DNA of 64,000 nt from Podocnemis expansa. Taxonomy: Eukaryota > Chordata > Testudines > Podocnemididae. Position 1 is the stretch's first letter. Each line of letters begins with the position of its first letter. The position numbers and the translations under genes were made by a program. The stretch is from contig ML681991.1 of NCBI GenBank assembly GCA_007922195.1, positions 43,044,905-43,108,904 on the forward strand, in the 5' to 3' direction. The notes under the pieces were generated by a model, which saw only the letters and a list, made by a program, of their open reading frames with translations, had not been told where the DNA came from and searched no databases. Below, piece after piece: positions 33,003 through 45,495 of the stretch.

Positions 33003-33182
33003 CACCCCCGTAACTACGGCGGGGCCGACGGGGCACATCCCTGGGCGGCCCAAAGCGGCTCAATAGAGCTGCACTATTAAAGGGGCAGCTTTGCAGCGCC
33101 AGCTTTGAGCGCCTCTAACGGGAAAGAGTGCATTCCAATCGGAACACGTGCCGGGTGGCAAAAACACCACGTTATGGCTCTG
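33003..33182. mobile_element. hAT-type element (family D)
   Basis: The body GTAACTAC, GGGGCCGACGGG, GGCTCAATAGAGC, CTATTAAAGGGGC, CGTTATGGCTCTG matches the copy at 52753-52931 through its whole length. The left end is decayed and no TSD is visible. Confidence 0.7.
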
Positions 33183-33189
33183 CCCTACA

Positions 33190-35599
33190 CACCCATCCAG
33201 GGTGTCCTTTGGTCCAGGGCTAGGACTGGAGCTTCCTCCCCAGTGGCATAGTCCATGGGTCCCACTGCCATCTTCCTGCTGGCTACAGAGCCCCATGGAA
33301 GTAAGTGGAGCCTGTATGCCCTCCCCCCGGCCTGATCGATTTCCCTGGCTCCAAAGCAAACTAACAAACAGGTCAGTGTCCAGGTGCAGGGATAACCCCT
33401 GACCCCCAGGCCTTGGCTCCTGTCTACATTGCCTGATGACGTGGCTGCAGTAGGAGAAGCCAGGTGCTCAGGGCCAGAGCATGGCATGATCTTAACAGGA
33501 TAATGCCAGCCCTGGGAAGCATGGGGGCTGTGGCAACACCCCTCTTTTCCTTGATCCCCAACAACCCCCAACTCCCTTTTGCAAACCCAGGGGTCTACTG
33601 GGGCTCTCTTGCTGCCTGGCACTGGGGCTGCAGTTCCTGGGCAGACCCTTGAACAGGATGCCTGGGAGGGAGACCCCATGATTACTGGCTGGGAGCCCAG
33701 CACAAGCCAGCAGGGGCTGCTGAGCCCAGCAGGGAGATGGGAACAATACCGGGCTATGAGGTGGTCAAGGTCTGCATCACTCTTTGTCTCCAGGTCTCCT
33801 CGAGACACAGCTCCAGGCTCTAGGGGCTGACTTTGGCAGGGACTGGTGTTATGTTGGTTGGCTGCCGGACATGTGTATCTTCCTCTTGTTCTTGGAAGGA
33901 TTTTGTTTTGTCCAGTGATCAGTAAACAGAGAACAGGCAGGGACCTGCGTCAGTGGCCCTGGCCCAGTGACCCCACTCTGGAGCCCCTCCACCTGGTCCC
34001 CGCATCCCAGGCTAGCACAGCCACTGTGTGCTCAGCAGCCTGCATCCAAGGGGCTCCCTGGGGAAGGAGACATGGTGAGGGGGAGCTGGGTGCTGCCTTG
34101 CCCTCACATAAGTAATGGGATGTGTCAAATCCATCCCCCAGCATGGCAGGGACATTGGGACCCAAATTTGGATCAGAATGTTACAACCGGCTCCTGGAAT
34201 ATAGGAGGCTGAGCCGGGCCTGAGAACCCCAGACTCAGACTCCAGCATGTGAGGGTCTAGGGTCACCTTCGCGTTGGGCTCATCTCAAGTATGTTAAACA
34301 GTGGGTCCCCCCTCTCCAGAGCCCTGAGTCAGGCCAGGCCAGCTCCTCCACATGATAAGAGCAGTGCCTGGCCAGCACTGTTTGTCTGAGACTTCGTTTT
34401 CCTCCTGGCTCCGGAGGCTGGCACCAGGCCAGTGTTTGGAGGGAAAAGGAAGCATTTGCTGTTCCCCCTGCCTGCAGATGGGAAGCTGGCATCAGAGCAG
34501 AACTGGGCCTAGCATGGACAGGAGGGCCCAAGGCTCCTGGTGCCAGGACAGCAGTGCTGCTGATCCATAGGAAGAGGCTGTGGCCCAGCCTGGGGACAGC
34601 CAATCACTCATCCCTGCTGGGAAACCACAACACCCATGCAGGGAGCACTTGGGATTGCAGGAGTGACACCTTGGAGGCCTCTGCTCGCGCAGAACAGGGA
34701 TAAATACCCCCTGCTCCAGCCTCTGTGAGGAGGGGCCAATGGGTGGCTTGTCTTCCCTGGTGTCCCTCCCTTGTGCCAAGGGCAGCCTGAGCTGGGACAG
34801 CCAGCCAGGAGCACTCAGGGCATGTTCCCTGGGCAGCATATCAGGAAACCCTACCCCCAGCAGCAAGTCTGGGGTGCAGAAGACCTGCTGTGGGTCCTTC
34901 ATTCAGGTTCTCCACCCAGACTGGCAGAAGGACCAGTTACTAGCTAGCTCCCTGTTCCAGCTGGAGCCAGTCCCTTCTTGGTGCTTCCCACCAGGGAGGT
35001 GCCCAGAAAGCCAGGGCAAGCACGGATGGAATAAGGTGGGGACATTACTGGAACAGGGACCTTTAGCTGGGGAGCCCAAGGGATGGCAGAAGCACGCAGA
35101 TGCTGTGAGAGTGTCCCAAGGAGGAATGTCCATTCCCAGGACGGAAGCAGGGAAGTGCTGCTGAGAAGGGAAATACGGCTTGGGGGACAGCACCAGAGTC
35201 ACTGGCAAGACTAGCTGGGGAAAGCACAAAGGTTGCGCCCGGACAGGCTTCTTAAAAGGAGATCTGCTGCACATGGGACTGTGGTTGAACGCCCATGACA
35301 AGGAAAGCTGGTTGTCAACGTTGCTGTACTGGGGGGATGGGAGCTGCTGTGGGGCCACACACACAGTGGGAGCCATGCAAGCTGACAGAAAGGGACAAGA
35401 CCTGAGTGAGCCCCTGGACATGCTGATACAGCACATTTCCCAGAGATAAGGGAGCTGTAGGAAAGGTGGGCATTGTGGGCAGTGTCTGTGGAAGGGGTTG
35501 GCTGGCGCATCACTGACATTCAGCAGGGCATTTCTGGCTGGCTTCTCTCAACACCACAGGGATGGGGAAGGGTGGAGAAGAAAGCTGGACCCTGAGACA
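33190..35599. other. No gene seen
   Basis: GC-rich, stop-poor sequence. The antisense frames 33185-33808 and 34903-35436 lack recognisable domains and overlap equally long frames on the other strand. FOX-type TGTAAACA lies just upstream at 32884-32891. Confidence 0.5.
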
Positions 35600-37220
35600 G
35601 ACAGCCTCCAAGGCCAGTGGGGAGAGGCCAACATGCCAGGTCTACCTGGTTGACCAAGTGGACAGGCCAATGCGGGAGTCAGGAGAGCTGATGGGGTGGG
35701 TCCTGTCCTCCATGTGAGCTGGAGCTGCTTGGGCAGAGTGGGATGAGCTAAGTACAAAGCAGCCAGTGCTGGGCAGTCGGAGGAGAGGCTCAAGGAGCTG
35801 AGCTGAGCTGCGCTGAGCAGAGTGGAGCTGTGGGCAAGAGGCCAGAGGAGAAGCCAGGCCAGAGACCAGAGCCGGGCAGCAGGGGAGATGCAGTGAGCTG
35901 GTGGCAGAGAAGCTGCCCAGGGAGCCAAGCTGAGCAGAGAGAAGCGCTGAGCCAGAGCTGAGCTGGGGCTATGGCTGGAGCTGGGTCTGGCGAGCAAGCA
36001 GCTGGGAGCAGCAAGGGAGATCCTGGGCAGGGTCTGCTGCTGGGAGATGCCACCAGCCCAGAGATCATGCAGACTGAACTGGATGGGGGGGCCATGACCC
36101 CAATGGGGAGGCAAACCTGGAGAGAAGGGCCCTGCCCCCAAGTGCTGAGGGCATGGTCAGCACCAAACCAATTATCTGACCTGTGGCGTCCCTGCAGCAG
36201 AGCCAGGGCCTGGGCAGGAGTCTGAGCGCATGTGAAGAGCGGGCTGTGCACTTCCCCTAAGTCCCAGAGATGCTGTGTGTGGTCCACAGGCTCAGGGGTG
36301 CCATTGGATGTTTTCCTTTCACTTTTCCCAAGTTTGTGTTATATTTGTTTGTTGGTGGCTGTTGAATATATTGTATTTGCTTTGGTCTCTATGCATCACT
36401 TAGTGGGGCTGGGAAGTGTCCAGTGCAGAGAGGGCACCCCAGAGTGGGGACACCTTAGCCCCCTGTCCTAAGTGACCACAACAAGGTTGGAAGTCAAGCC
36501 TCCAGGGATCCTGGGCCCAGCCTGGTCAGGGTTACAAGGACCCTGCCACACAGGAGACTGGAAGGGTGCCCTCGTGGTCAAGCAGGCCTGCGGGTAAAGA
36601 GAGCAGGTGTGAGGATTTGGGTACTTTTGCTAACCAACTCCACCCGAGCAGTGTGTGAGCCAGGAATGTTCCCCACTATAGGGACACCACTGACCTTTGG
36701 GAAGTGTGGGATAGGGACCCCTTGCATTACACCAGGCCTCTCTTCATACAACCTCCCTCCAGCCCTCCGGCAGCAATGACCTGCAGTCCCCATTGGCCTG
36801 TGGCTGCAGCTGGTCATCACTATTGGGTGACATTCCCAGAGGGGGCATCAGACCAAGGCCACATCCTGATTCATGGCTGAGCCTCATGTGCTGAGCTGAC
36901 CCTTGACTGGCTGCTAGCAGGACAGGTGTTGCAGATCATTGTGTCCTGCCATCTACTGTGCTGCATGGCTTGGGAGCCTAGAGGCAGTGCCACTTTTTCA
37001 TGTGAGCTACATCTCCTGGGCAAAGGGCTTATCACCCTGGCCAGAGTCCAGCCTTGGGTCTGTGTGCTGCGAAAGCCTGGCACTCCGCACCCCAGGCTCT
37101 TGCTCCGTTGGGCTAGCTGCCCATCATCTCAACACATCCTGTGCTCTCCATGAACGCTTGGCTGAGCCCTGCGTGGTCCCACCCCAGAGCAGCTGCTTCA
37201 GCACCACTGTTTAATAAAGC
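35600..37220 (+). repeat. Possible LTR-type retroelement remnant
   Basis: A purine-rich GAGCTGAGCTGAG tract (about 35790-35960) is followed by TTTGTTTGTTGGTGGCTGTTG (36342), a GGTCAGGGTTACAAGGACC segment (36523) and, later, AATAAAGCTCCTCGCTG (37211). This layout resembles a reptilian LTR/leader region in general impression. I could define neither ends nor a TSD, so this is weak. Confidence 0.25.
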
Positions 37221-37532
37221 TCCTCGCTGTTGCACCCATGGAGCTGCCTCCCCTCCAGAACATTAGCGAACAGAGTCTTGCAGTGGATATGGGGCAGGAT
37301 AAAGGGTTGCCAGCCCAGTGGACAGTCTAAGATTTGGGTATCTGATTTCATCCTGAATCAGGATGGAAAGATGAAATCTCACAAATTTTTGCAAAGCAAA
37401 CTATTTTGTTCACAGGGTTCACGCGGGTTCGCTAGTTTCCCACTGACGATCTTGGCTAAACCGCTACATTCCTGCTGACTGGTTTGATTTCATTGGATCA
37501 GCATTTTCCACTGGAAAACTCTCTTCTTGGCA

Positions 37533-37940
37533 ATACAAACAAGGAGTCCTGTGCACTGTTCCCTGTAAGCTGTGCGCATGTGTGCACGCACACAGGTCAT
37601 GAAACCTGCGCACACAACAAAATAAAGTGTGCCCAAAAAAATTCAATAGTGTTAATAATGGTGCTCACAAAGAAATTTTTTGCGCATACAAAGAAATTTT
37701 TTGCTCACACAGCCTATGAATAATTAGAGGGAACATTGGTTCCTGTGGCACTGTTAAAGGCTAGCAAATTTATTTTTTGCACAAGCTTTGGTGGGTAGAA
37801 TCTCACTTCAAGAATCTAATGAAGTAGGATTCTGTCCATCAAAGTTTATGCAATAAATACATTTGTTAGTCTTTAAAAGTGGCACAGGACTCCTTTTTTG
37901 TTTTGCTGAAATAGACTGACCTGGCTACCCCTTTGAAAAG
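37533..37940. mobile_element. Penelope-like head-to-head pair, interrupted by hAT
   Basis: Left arm ACAAACAAGGAGTCCTGTG, then (after an inserted element) GGCACTGTTAAAGGC, AAATTTATTTTTTGCACAAG, GGGTAGAATCTCACTTC. The right arm reads TGAAGTAGGATTCTGTC, AAATACATTTGTTAGTC, GGCACAGGACTCC, TGACCTGGCTACCCCTTTG. The arms are inverted, with 3' ends outward. Flanks TCTTCTTGGCAATA and TTCTCTTGGCAGTT may be a decayed TSD. Confidence 0.8.
37554..37739 (+). mobile_element. hAT-type element (family E) nested in the Penelope pair
   Basis: The element starts CACTGTTCCCTGTAAGC and ends TTAGAGGGAACATTGG (inverted ends). TSD GTCCTGTG (37546-37553) / TTCCTGTG (37740-37747) agrees at 7/8 and is made of PLE sequence. 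The interior has repeated AAGAAATTTTTTGC. An inverted copy is at 54937-55110. Confidence 0.85.
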
Positions 37941-38129
37941 TTTTCTCTTGGCAGTTTCATAATCAATTCTACTCATGGCTTTGTGGGAGATGGCCAAGTG
38001 CAAGCCCGGAGGAGGAAACCTGTGACTCAGAAGCTAACTCAGGAAGAGACAGCAACTTAGACCTAGCTCCTCAAAAGAATTTAGGCACCTAACTTCCATG
38101 GTATTGAGGTGCCTAACTCCCACGGTACC

Positions 38130-39315
38130 TAAACATCTTGGAGGACCTTCACTATGGTGACACTGAACTTTAAGAAGGATGCTTTCAATGTGATGATGCA
38201 GTTGATCAAAAAGTCCCTGATGTTAAAAGTAAAGGAAGTCATATCTCTAGGATGGAGTTGGTCGGTTCTAAGAGAAACACTAGAGTCTCTGAAGATATGA
38301 GTACTGCTGAATAAAAAGGAACTGGGAGGAAAGGGAGCAAATCGTTCTGGTGACGGATGGCAGAAGCTTTGGAAGGGAAACAGAAACCCTTCAATAAATG
38401 GATATCTGATACTCATGAAGCCCGTTAATAGCCGTAAGCGCACCAGATGATATGTAAGATGAAAATCAGAAGAGCCGAATGGTGTTTGAAGAACGACTAG
38501 CCACAGAGGTGAAAGTAAACAAGATTCTTTCAATCTGTTGGAAACAGAAAGCCTGAGAAAGAATTGGTGGGTCCATGGGATAACCAGGAGCTAATGAGCA
38601 TAGCTAAGGAAGATACAGATGTTGCTCCAGCATCTCTTCTTCTGACACCTCAGCCTACGAGAGAACCTCTTCACTATCAGGAATGAGCAGGTTCCTGAGA
38701 GGAGTCTGGTCAACAGCTTTGGCAATGCAGACATGCAAAGAAATCATTTATCTTCCCAGCAACCTGATTGTTTAAAAAGCATTTATTAACAGGCCCAGAG
38801 GGTCTACATCCAGTGACTGTGGAGGAACTTATTTATGGAATAGCTGATTAGCTAGCAAAAAGCTGCCGTCACTAAAAACAGTTGCTCTTCCAGGAGAGTA
38901 ACAAATGCAGTGTATCTGTATTATGAAAAGGCTCTTGGAGTGATTTTGGGAATTACTGACTTGGAAGCCATATACCTGAAAAACTGGCTGAATCAATCAT
39001 TTAAAAATAGAATAAATACCTGAGAGATCACGATCTCATTGGATTGAGCCCGTCTGGATTCTGCAAAGGAAAAGTGTGTCTCAGTGAGCTCCTAGCATCT
39101 TCTGAATGTGTTGATAAAGTCAGTGTGGATAAAAGAGAATTCACTGGCAATGTTTATTTAGGCTCAAGGCCCTGCACAAAAGGCTACTGGAGAAGCGAAG
39201 CTGTCATGGAGGGAGAAGCAAAGCATTGTCACAAATCATAACCTGCCCAGGAGACAGAAAGCAGCAAGCAGGATGAAATGGTTACATTTCCTTTGGTGGA
39301 AGGATGTCTCTCTGT
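38130..39315 (+). mobile_element. CR1 LINE ORF2 remnant (before and into RT)
   Basis: Decayed CR1 coding sequence: GAAGAACGACTAGCCACAG (38490), GGGTCTACATCCAGTGACTG (38801), GGGAATTACTGACTTGGAAG (38949), TGGATTCTGCAAAGGAAAAG (39055). A segment matching the RT-region FQKAFD...RLL coding stretch (AAGGCTACTGGAGAAG, 39179) is followed by GAAATGGTTACATTTCC. Many stops are present, so it is non-functional. It is a different section of CR1 from the 3' ends elsewhere in the window. Confidence 0.7.
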
Positions 39316-42300
39316 CAGTTTCTCCACTCCCATGAGCCTTTGGGGGAGACATAACTGCCCTGTGGTAGGAATATGCCAATGTCTCAGCTATTCGGCAACA
39401 CATAAACAAGTCAACACCGTTCTAACAGCCTCCTCACTGTGTAGTGGACCCAGATCCAGCCCAATACCTTAATCCCAAGGTCCTCCATTACCTGCTTTGC
39501 CCTGGGAACATTATAGGACCCACAGTCCTGCCCTCCCACATTCTCCAACTGCTGCTGTCCTGCTATGGAGTGATGGGCTAATCTGGCGCCCACGCCAGCA
39601 AATGCCATAATGATTTCACCTCAACTCAGCATCCAGAATTCACACCCTGTTCCCAGCAGTGCAGAGCATGGGCTGCAGCCTTCCAGAGAAGCAGTGGATG
39701 ATTAACAGAGAGCACGTTACCTAACACACAATCAAGATGTGAGACAAATCTGAAGGAAACTTTCTCCTATGCAAATACAACAGCCATGGCCCCCAGAGCA
39801 GCTTCATGTGGCCTTTGGGCCTCTTTATGGCTTGAAAGAGGACTGAGCCATCGGGAAGGCATGCGACACCTCCCCCGCCACACGTACCTACTGGGATTTG
39901 ACGTGCTGATGGGCAATAAAGTCTCTAAATGATGGAAATCCAACATACAGTTCAAGGTGCAGTGGAAATGGGCGTGATTATGCCAGGAAGAAATCTGATC
40001 CTGGTATTAGACATTGCCATACATGGAATTTGGAATAAACAAGACCCAGTAGGGCAGCCTGTCTAAATCAGTGCTGGAAATGCCTGTCAAATTTCACTTG
40101 GGGGTGGTAAAAATCACCCCAGCCTGGAGGAGATATTTGCCAGACATGGTAACACATTGTCAATACTATGTTTTGTCAGCATCGCGATGGCCCTAGAGAC
40201 CTCTGCTCCAAAGATGTACCTAACTGACTCCCTGCTCCTCCAACTTATGATACTTTGTTCAGTGTAGGTGTCAGTACGGTGTTGGTCATTGCAGTAGCCA
40301 CAACGTGAGCAACACTGGCCACATGCTTGCCCTCAGCTTCTGCTCAGAGGAGAGGGGTGTTCAGTGGAGATGCTCTGCTTGGCCTTTCTTTTGTAACCTG
40401 TACAGCCAAGTGCCTGGGTTAGAGAAGTCCTGTCAAGGACCCATGCCTTGTGCTGAGTGTAGAAGGTGGGATAGTGCGTGATGATCACCAGTTCCTGGGA
40501 GAGTTCTCTACAGTCTCAGACTGGCCCCCAAGAAAGCTCAGACTGCATCATGTCTTGGGAGGAGCCAGGCAAGGGCAACCAGGCATGCTAGCTATGTGTG
40601 GCCTTTGCAGGATATAGTGATGGATTTAATTATGTAGATGGACACACCCAATAGAAGTTGGAGAGCAGCTGGTCCCCCCCCACTTACAGAGGAGCCTGAC
40701 TGGCTCTGTAGAATGAGCCCAGGAAGGCTGTCCCGGTGCCCAGCAGGCGCTGTTATCTGCATTCCTGCCAGCTGGATAAGTTCGTTTATCTAGGTGTGTC
40801 CAAGGTTAAATTAAGCTCAGGGCCACATTTCAGTGCTGACCGACTGCCATACTAGGAGTGGAATCTGGGTACAGGGAGACCCGCCCAGCCTGCTGTGCCT
40901 GGCCAGGTCCTGCCCAGGCATCTGAGTGGCTTCTACACCAAAGATGCACCCCACTCACTCTGCCCCTCAGCCCTGCGTGGAGACAGCAGTGCCATTGGGA
41001 TGTGTTTGGGGGCAGTGGGGAGAGTCAGCCAGAGAGACAGGTCCTGCCATTAGCGGGATGCTGTGGGCTGGGGTCTGGCTGCTGGGGAACTCTGGTCTCC
41101 TGCATTCATGTGTCTCCCTTGGTTTGTTGCGCAATCAATGTGGGTGTGAACAGGGGGTCCTGGTGATCTGTGCCAGGGAGCATGCAAGCACTCCCCACCT
41201 GCTGCAGCATCCAGGGAACACTGGGATCCATCCTGACGCCATGGGGTGCTTTGGATCATAGGGAGTGGCATCCACAGACTGCCCAAAGGGGAAACACTTG
41301 CAGACTGGTTCTGGAACAAGTGGCAACCCCAAAGGGACACTCAACCTTCATCCTATCCTGGGAGCTATGGTGCTGCTAATGAGGTTGGGAGAAGCTGGTA
41401 CCTTCAAGGAGTTGACTTGCCCAGAACCACAGTCCTTAGAGACGGGTGAGCGCTTTGCAGCCCCAGGCTAGTCTGGAGGGCTCAACCCACCAGCAGCGGG
41501 TCCAAGTATCTGCCCTGTTATCAGAGCTGGCCATTGGGAGAAGGGTCCCCCGGCAGGTGCCATGGAGAGAGGCAGCCTAACCCAGTTGCCTCAGGTGCCG
41601 GCCACCCTGAGACAAATCCCATCCCCCTGCACCTCACTTTCCCTCCCTCCTCGGTCTGGTTAGACTCAGCCCCACCCCCACCCCAGGAGGGGGGGAGCGC
41701 TCAGGAGAAGGAAGGGGTGCCCAGGCAGCTGTAGAGTGTATATGTTTCTGGGACTAGCAGATGATACATATGGGACATCCGATTTTTCCCATCCAGGCTT
41801 TGGCTTTCAGTTGCTTTGGTGTATAGCACTGCACGTGGCTTGTCAGGTCATGGAGCTGGGGCTTATTCAGTCCCTCTTGCTCTCCACAGGAGAGGGGATC
41901 TGACAGCTCAGCCGCCGACCAGTTGCCAAGTCCGGGGGACCACCAGAGCAGAGTGGGCATGAAGGTTGGAGGGGAACTTCAGTTGCAGCCTTGCCAGGTC
42001 TTATTGTGTATCTTTGTTATCTTTCCGCCTGCAGTGCAAAGCTGGGATCTTTGGACCAGGGAGTGCCCACCCCAGGTACCTGCAATCACTGGCTCCATTT
42101 TCCACTGCCACCAATTCTGCTGACACCTCTCACTCCCGATCCACAGCCCCCTGCTATCCCACCCTTTGGTTCCCTACACACAGCTCTTCCAGTGCCTCTC
42201 ACTTCTGACTGACAGCCCACTGCCAAGCCAGCCCCACAGTTGTGCAGATGTCCTGTTATCCTGACATCCCACCCCACTACTCCAGTCTGGGGCTTCTCCG

Positions 42301-43309
42301 CTCCCACTTGGCTAGAACTGTGTGATCACTTACCAGATCCAGTCTAGACTGGGCCCTGAAGACATTCCTGTAACTGCATTTCCCTGTGCCCTATCATGGG
42401 GCCAGCCCACTGACGGCACTGGCCTCTGCCAGGAACACATCCCCCAGGCAGCTGATGCAGCACACCCACCAGTGGGCTTTATAGGCCAACCCAACCCACC
42501 CTTGCAGCCAGCTCTTTTATTAAAAACATACAGGCTTCCAAGCCCCCTCCCCAGCCTTAGAGTCCAGTATCCCAGGTCTCCCTTCACCAGCCTTGTCTGC
42601 CAGGCCAGGTTCTGTATCTATCCTATTCTTTTATTGCGGTGGAGGGCTCCAGGCTGCCCCACAGACGGAGCTACCAAGCAGACGATAGCCACGCATCCTG
42701 GAGTGAACTTGAAGTACAAAGTGGCTGATGCACCTACCCCTTCTGGGCTTGTCCCCAGAATCCTGGCTTTAGACACAACTGCCAGCTCCAGGGTTGTTCC
42801 CTTGAGCCTTCCCTGACCCGTGAACTCCTGCTAGCTCCCCAGGCTGCGTCCAACACTTCTCGCTTCCCAGCTATAGTCAGGACTCTGCAGCCACAGGTGA
42901 ATGGGGCCTATTCCTGTTAAAGAAACCAGCCCCTGTGGCACCCGCAGGACATGGCATTATACAGCCCACAGCCAATGTGTCTGTGTCCCAGCACAGCCTG
43001 CTCTCCTGGGGAGTTAGGCCCATGGTAAGAGGCTGGCCTCAGCCAGCCCTAGCACAGAGCTCAGTGTGTAGCCCAGGCAGTGACGGCAGGCTCTTAGTAG
43101 AGTGGGACCGTATCACCCCTATGCTGGCCACACTCGCTTCTGCTGCAGGTCTGTGTGGACAGGGTCATGGGCCAGTCCGTTGCATGCACTCAGGCAGCTA
43201 AAGGCCAGTTGTGCACAGCTGGGGTTTACCCAGCCAAGGGACTGAGGAGGAGCAGCATCCTAGGGCTCCTGAGTGGGAGGAAAGCCATAGTTCTCAGCAA
43301 GGTGAGGCA
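39316..43309. other. No gene seen
   Basis: Unique sequence, AT-richer up to about 40.3 kb and GC-rich after. No exon, repeat or RNA gene could be supported; frames such as 42322-42816 (+) have no domain. Confidence 0.5.
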
Positions 43310-43320
43310 GTCAGAATGAA

Positions 43321-43446
43321 AAAACAACAAGGAGTTGTGTGGCACTTTAAGACTAACAGATTTATTTTTTGCATGAGCTTTCGTGGGAGAAGATCCCACT
43401 TCCCCAGATGCTTCGAAGATGGGTGAACTTACAGAAAGGAATGAAT
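43321..43446 (-). mobile_element. Penelope-like tail, single antisense copy
   Basis: 126 bp of antisense PLE tail, from AAAACAACAAGGAGTTGTGTGG-like sequence to a 5' end in ACTTACAGAAAGG. An exact 11-bp TSD GTCAGAATGAA flanks it (43310-43320 and 43447-43457). It is nearly identical to the arms at 29416-29643 and includes the spacer sequence of that copy. Confidence 0.9.
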
Positions 43447-43457
43447 GTCAGAATGAA

Positions 43458-45273
43458 GCCTGGCGTTTATGCAGCCTTGGCCACCTGGAGAGATGCCTCA
43501 CTAGAGGGGAGGCCTGGCTCATCAATGGGAGGCAGCATTTGTGGGGTGGCTGTGGCAGCTGTTTATCAAGAGAGAGCCCCACCAAACCAGGGGAAAAAGA
43601 GACTGCAGAGGGTGGTGGGAGAAGCCAGCAGTGGCCAATCCCCTCCCCACTGAGTTCTCATTTCCAACCTTGAATAGTCAAAAACCATGCTACAGGGGGC
43701 TTAACATACCCCATCACCTCCGTGACATGGAAACAAAGGAATCCAGCCTGTGAGGAATCCACCACGGTCTCCCAGCCAAGCTCCCCGGAACCCCATGGGT
43801 CTGCTCCGAATTGAGACATGCTCTATCGTTGTCATGGTTTGCTTATAAAACATGCAGTCAAGATATTGGCAGGAGCCTGCACCCCTGGGCCAGCCCAGGC
43901 AAAGCCTGGCATATCTTCTCCCAAGCTAGCAGCTTGGTGGAGCAGACGACCATTTTGATGGTGACCATCGACCAGGTGGATCTGTTTGCTGCCCTGGATT
44001 GTGTGGAACCTGCTTGGGGGGGGGGTCGATGTATGTGAGCGTGTGGATGCCTGGCACATGTCTCAACAATAGTGCAGCAATGAATACATGGCAGGTTTCA
44101 AGTGAGTACCTGTAGTGAGGTGGTGTGGGAGGAGTGACCAATATCACTCAACTGTATGGTGATAACCTGTGGTGGCACCATTGGAGAGGAAGCCATTGAC
44201 TGCTGTCATGGGGAGTGGTCCCTATCAGGGCACCTCCTTGTGGCCACATCAGCTCTGTTTAGGTCTGACGCCCCCCTGGAGGGGTACTATCACCGCATCT
44301 CCCCTGGCTCTTTTTGACTCAGCCCTCTGGCCACTCCAGGTCACTGTGGAGCCATTCCTTCCCTGGATATCAAAGTCCCACTGGCCCAGCTGTCGGCATG
44401 CTGTTCCAGACAGGCAGCAAGCCCAGTGGTGGGTGGAGAACTGGGCCTGCCCACTGCTCCAGGTTCCAGCCCAAGGACCTGTCTCCAGGAACGAAGGTCT
44501 GCTTGCTCCCAAACCCTGTAACTATTCCGCTGGACTCCTTCTCACTCTCCTTCTGTGTCTCCTGCTCACTGCCAGCTTCACTGCCCTAAATGCCCTCCTC
44601 CAATGGCATGCCTAGCCTCCTTCCCTGCAGCTTCCTGCTGGTTCCTCCCTGTTCCCCAGCCCTCCTCCCCTTCCAGCAGGCTGGGTAGCACCATGGCTGT
44701 TCTCCCAGTGTAGCAGCAGCTAAGGGAATTGACCTAATTTAACCTCCTCAACCACAGCTAGGAGCCAGGATTTCATAACCCTTTGCTTGGCGCTTTGAGC
44801 TTTCTCTGTATTTTTGCAAATGTGAGAGGCCTGAGTTAAGGCTGGGCAGGTGCTGGGAGCTTATGGAGCGATTGTTTCTCAATGTCTTTGTTTTCAGATG
44901 TGCAGGGTTCAAAGCACAGGGATTTCTTGGTAAAGTGTGGGTTGTTTGGAAGCAGGCTAGCCAGACTCCATTAACCTCTTGCAGCCATTGTTTGTTTTTC
45001 GATGGGGCTTTCCATGCTTTTCTAATGAGGACCAAAGGGGATAAGCCAGGCTGGCATGGAGGGAAAGGCCCTTCCCAGGGTGTAGGAAGCCTGTTGGAGT
45101 AGGGCTCTCCTCCTACACACCTAGGCACTCCATCAGTGTGGGGTGGACACCAAGTGATTATCAGGAAGGGAAATAGAGAGGGGGAAGATTTTACCACCCA
45201 GAAAACTCAATTGGCCCAATTCTTCCTTCTTCTGCCCCCTGAACAGTGCAGAGGGAGCATGAGTAGTAATGAG
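43458..45273. other. No gene seen
   Basis: Mostly unique sequence. The segment 44750-45060 is AT/GC-mixed, with few homopolymers and possible regulatory character (ATTTTTGCAAAT, CCATTGTTTGTTTTTCG). A segment at about 44400-44470 may be an old retroelement piece; uncertain. Confidence 0.45.
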
Positions 45274-45281
45274 CTGATGTG

Positions 45282-45495
45282 TTCCAAAGGGGCAGCCATG
45301 TTAGTCTAGTTCAGCAAAAGAAGCAAGGAGCCCTGTGGCACTTAAACACTAACAAATTTATTTATCGCATGAGCTTTTGTGGGAGAAAATCCCACTTCAT
45401 CAGACACTTTGAAGATGGGGATTTTCTCTCATGAAAGCTCATTGATAAATAAATTTGTTAGTCCTTAAGTGCCACAGGATTCCTTGCTTCTCAAC
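45282..45495. mobile_element. Penelope-like head-to-head pair
   Basis: The left end AGCCATGTTAGTCTAG...AAGCAAGGAGCCCTGTGGC and right end GTGCCACAGGATTCCTTGCTT are inverted over about 75 bp, imperfectly. Both arms carry AAATTTATTTAT and GAGCTTT..GGGAGAAAATCCCAC-type sequence. Flanks CTGATGTG (45274-45281 and 45496-45503) are an exact 8-bp direct repeat, possibly part of a longer TSD. Confidence 0.85.

Noticed and set aside
35548..36141. 197-codon antisense Ser/Pro/Ala/Leu-rich frame
   Set aside because: It is the reverse translation of the purine-rich GAGCTGAG tract, so low-complexity sequence rather than a protein.
36871..37214. Terminal exon ending at the AATAAA near 37211
   Set aside because: No conserved peptide and no splice acceptor that I could support; the signal may belong to an LTR-like repeat.
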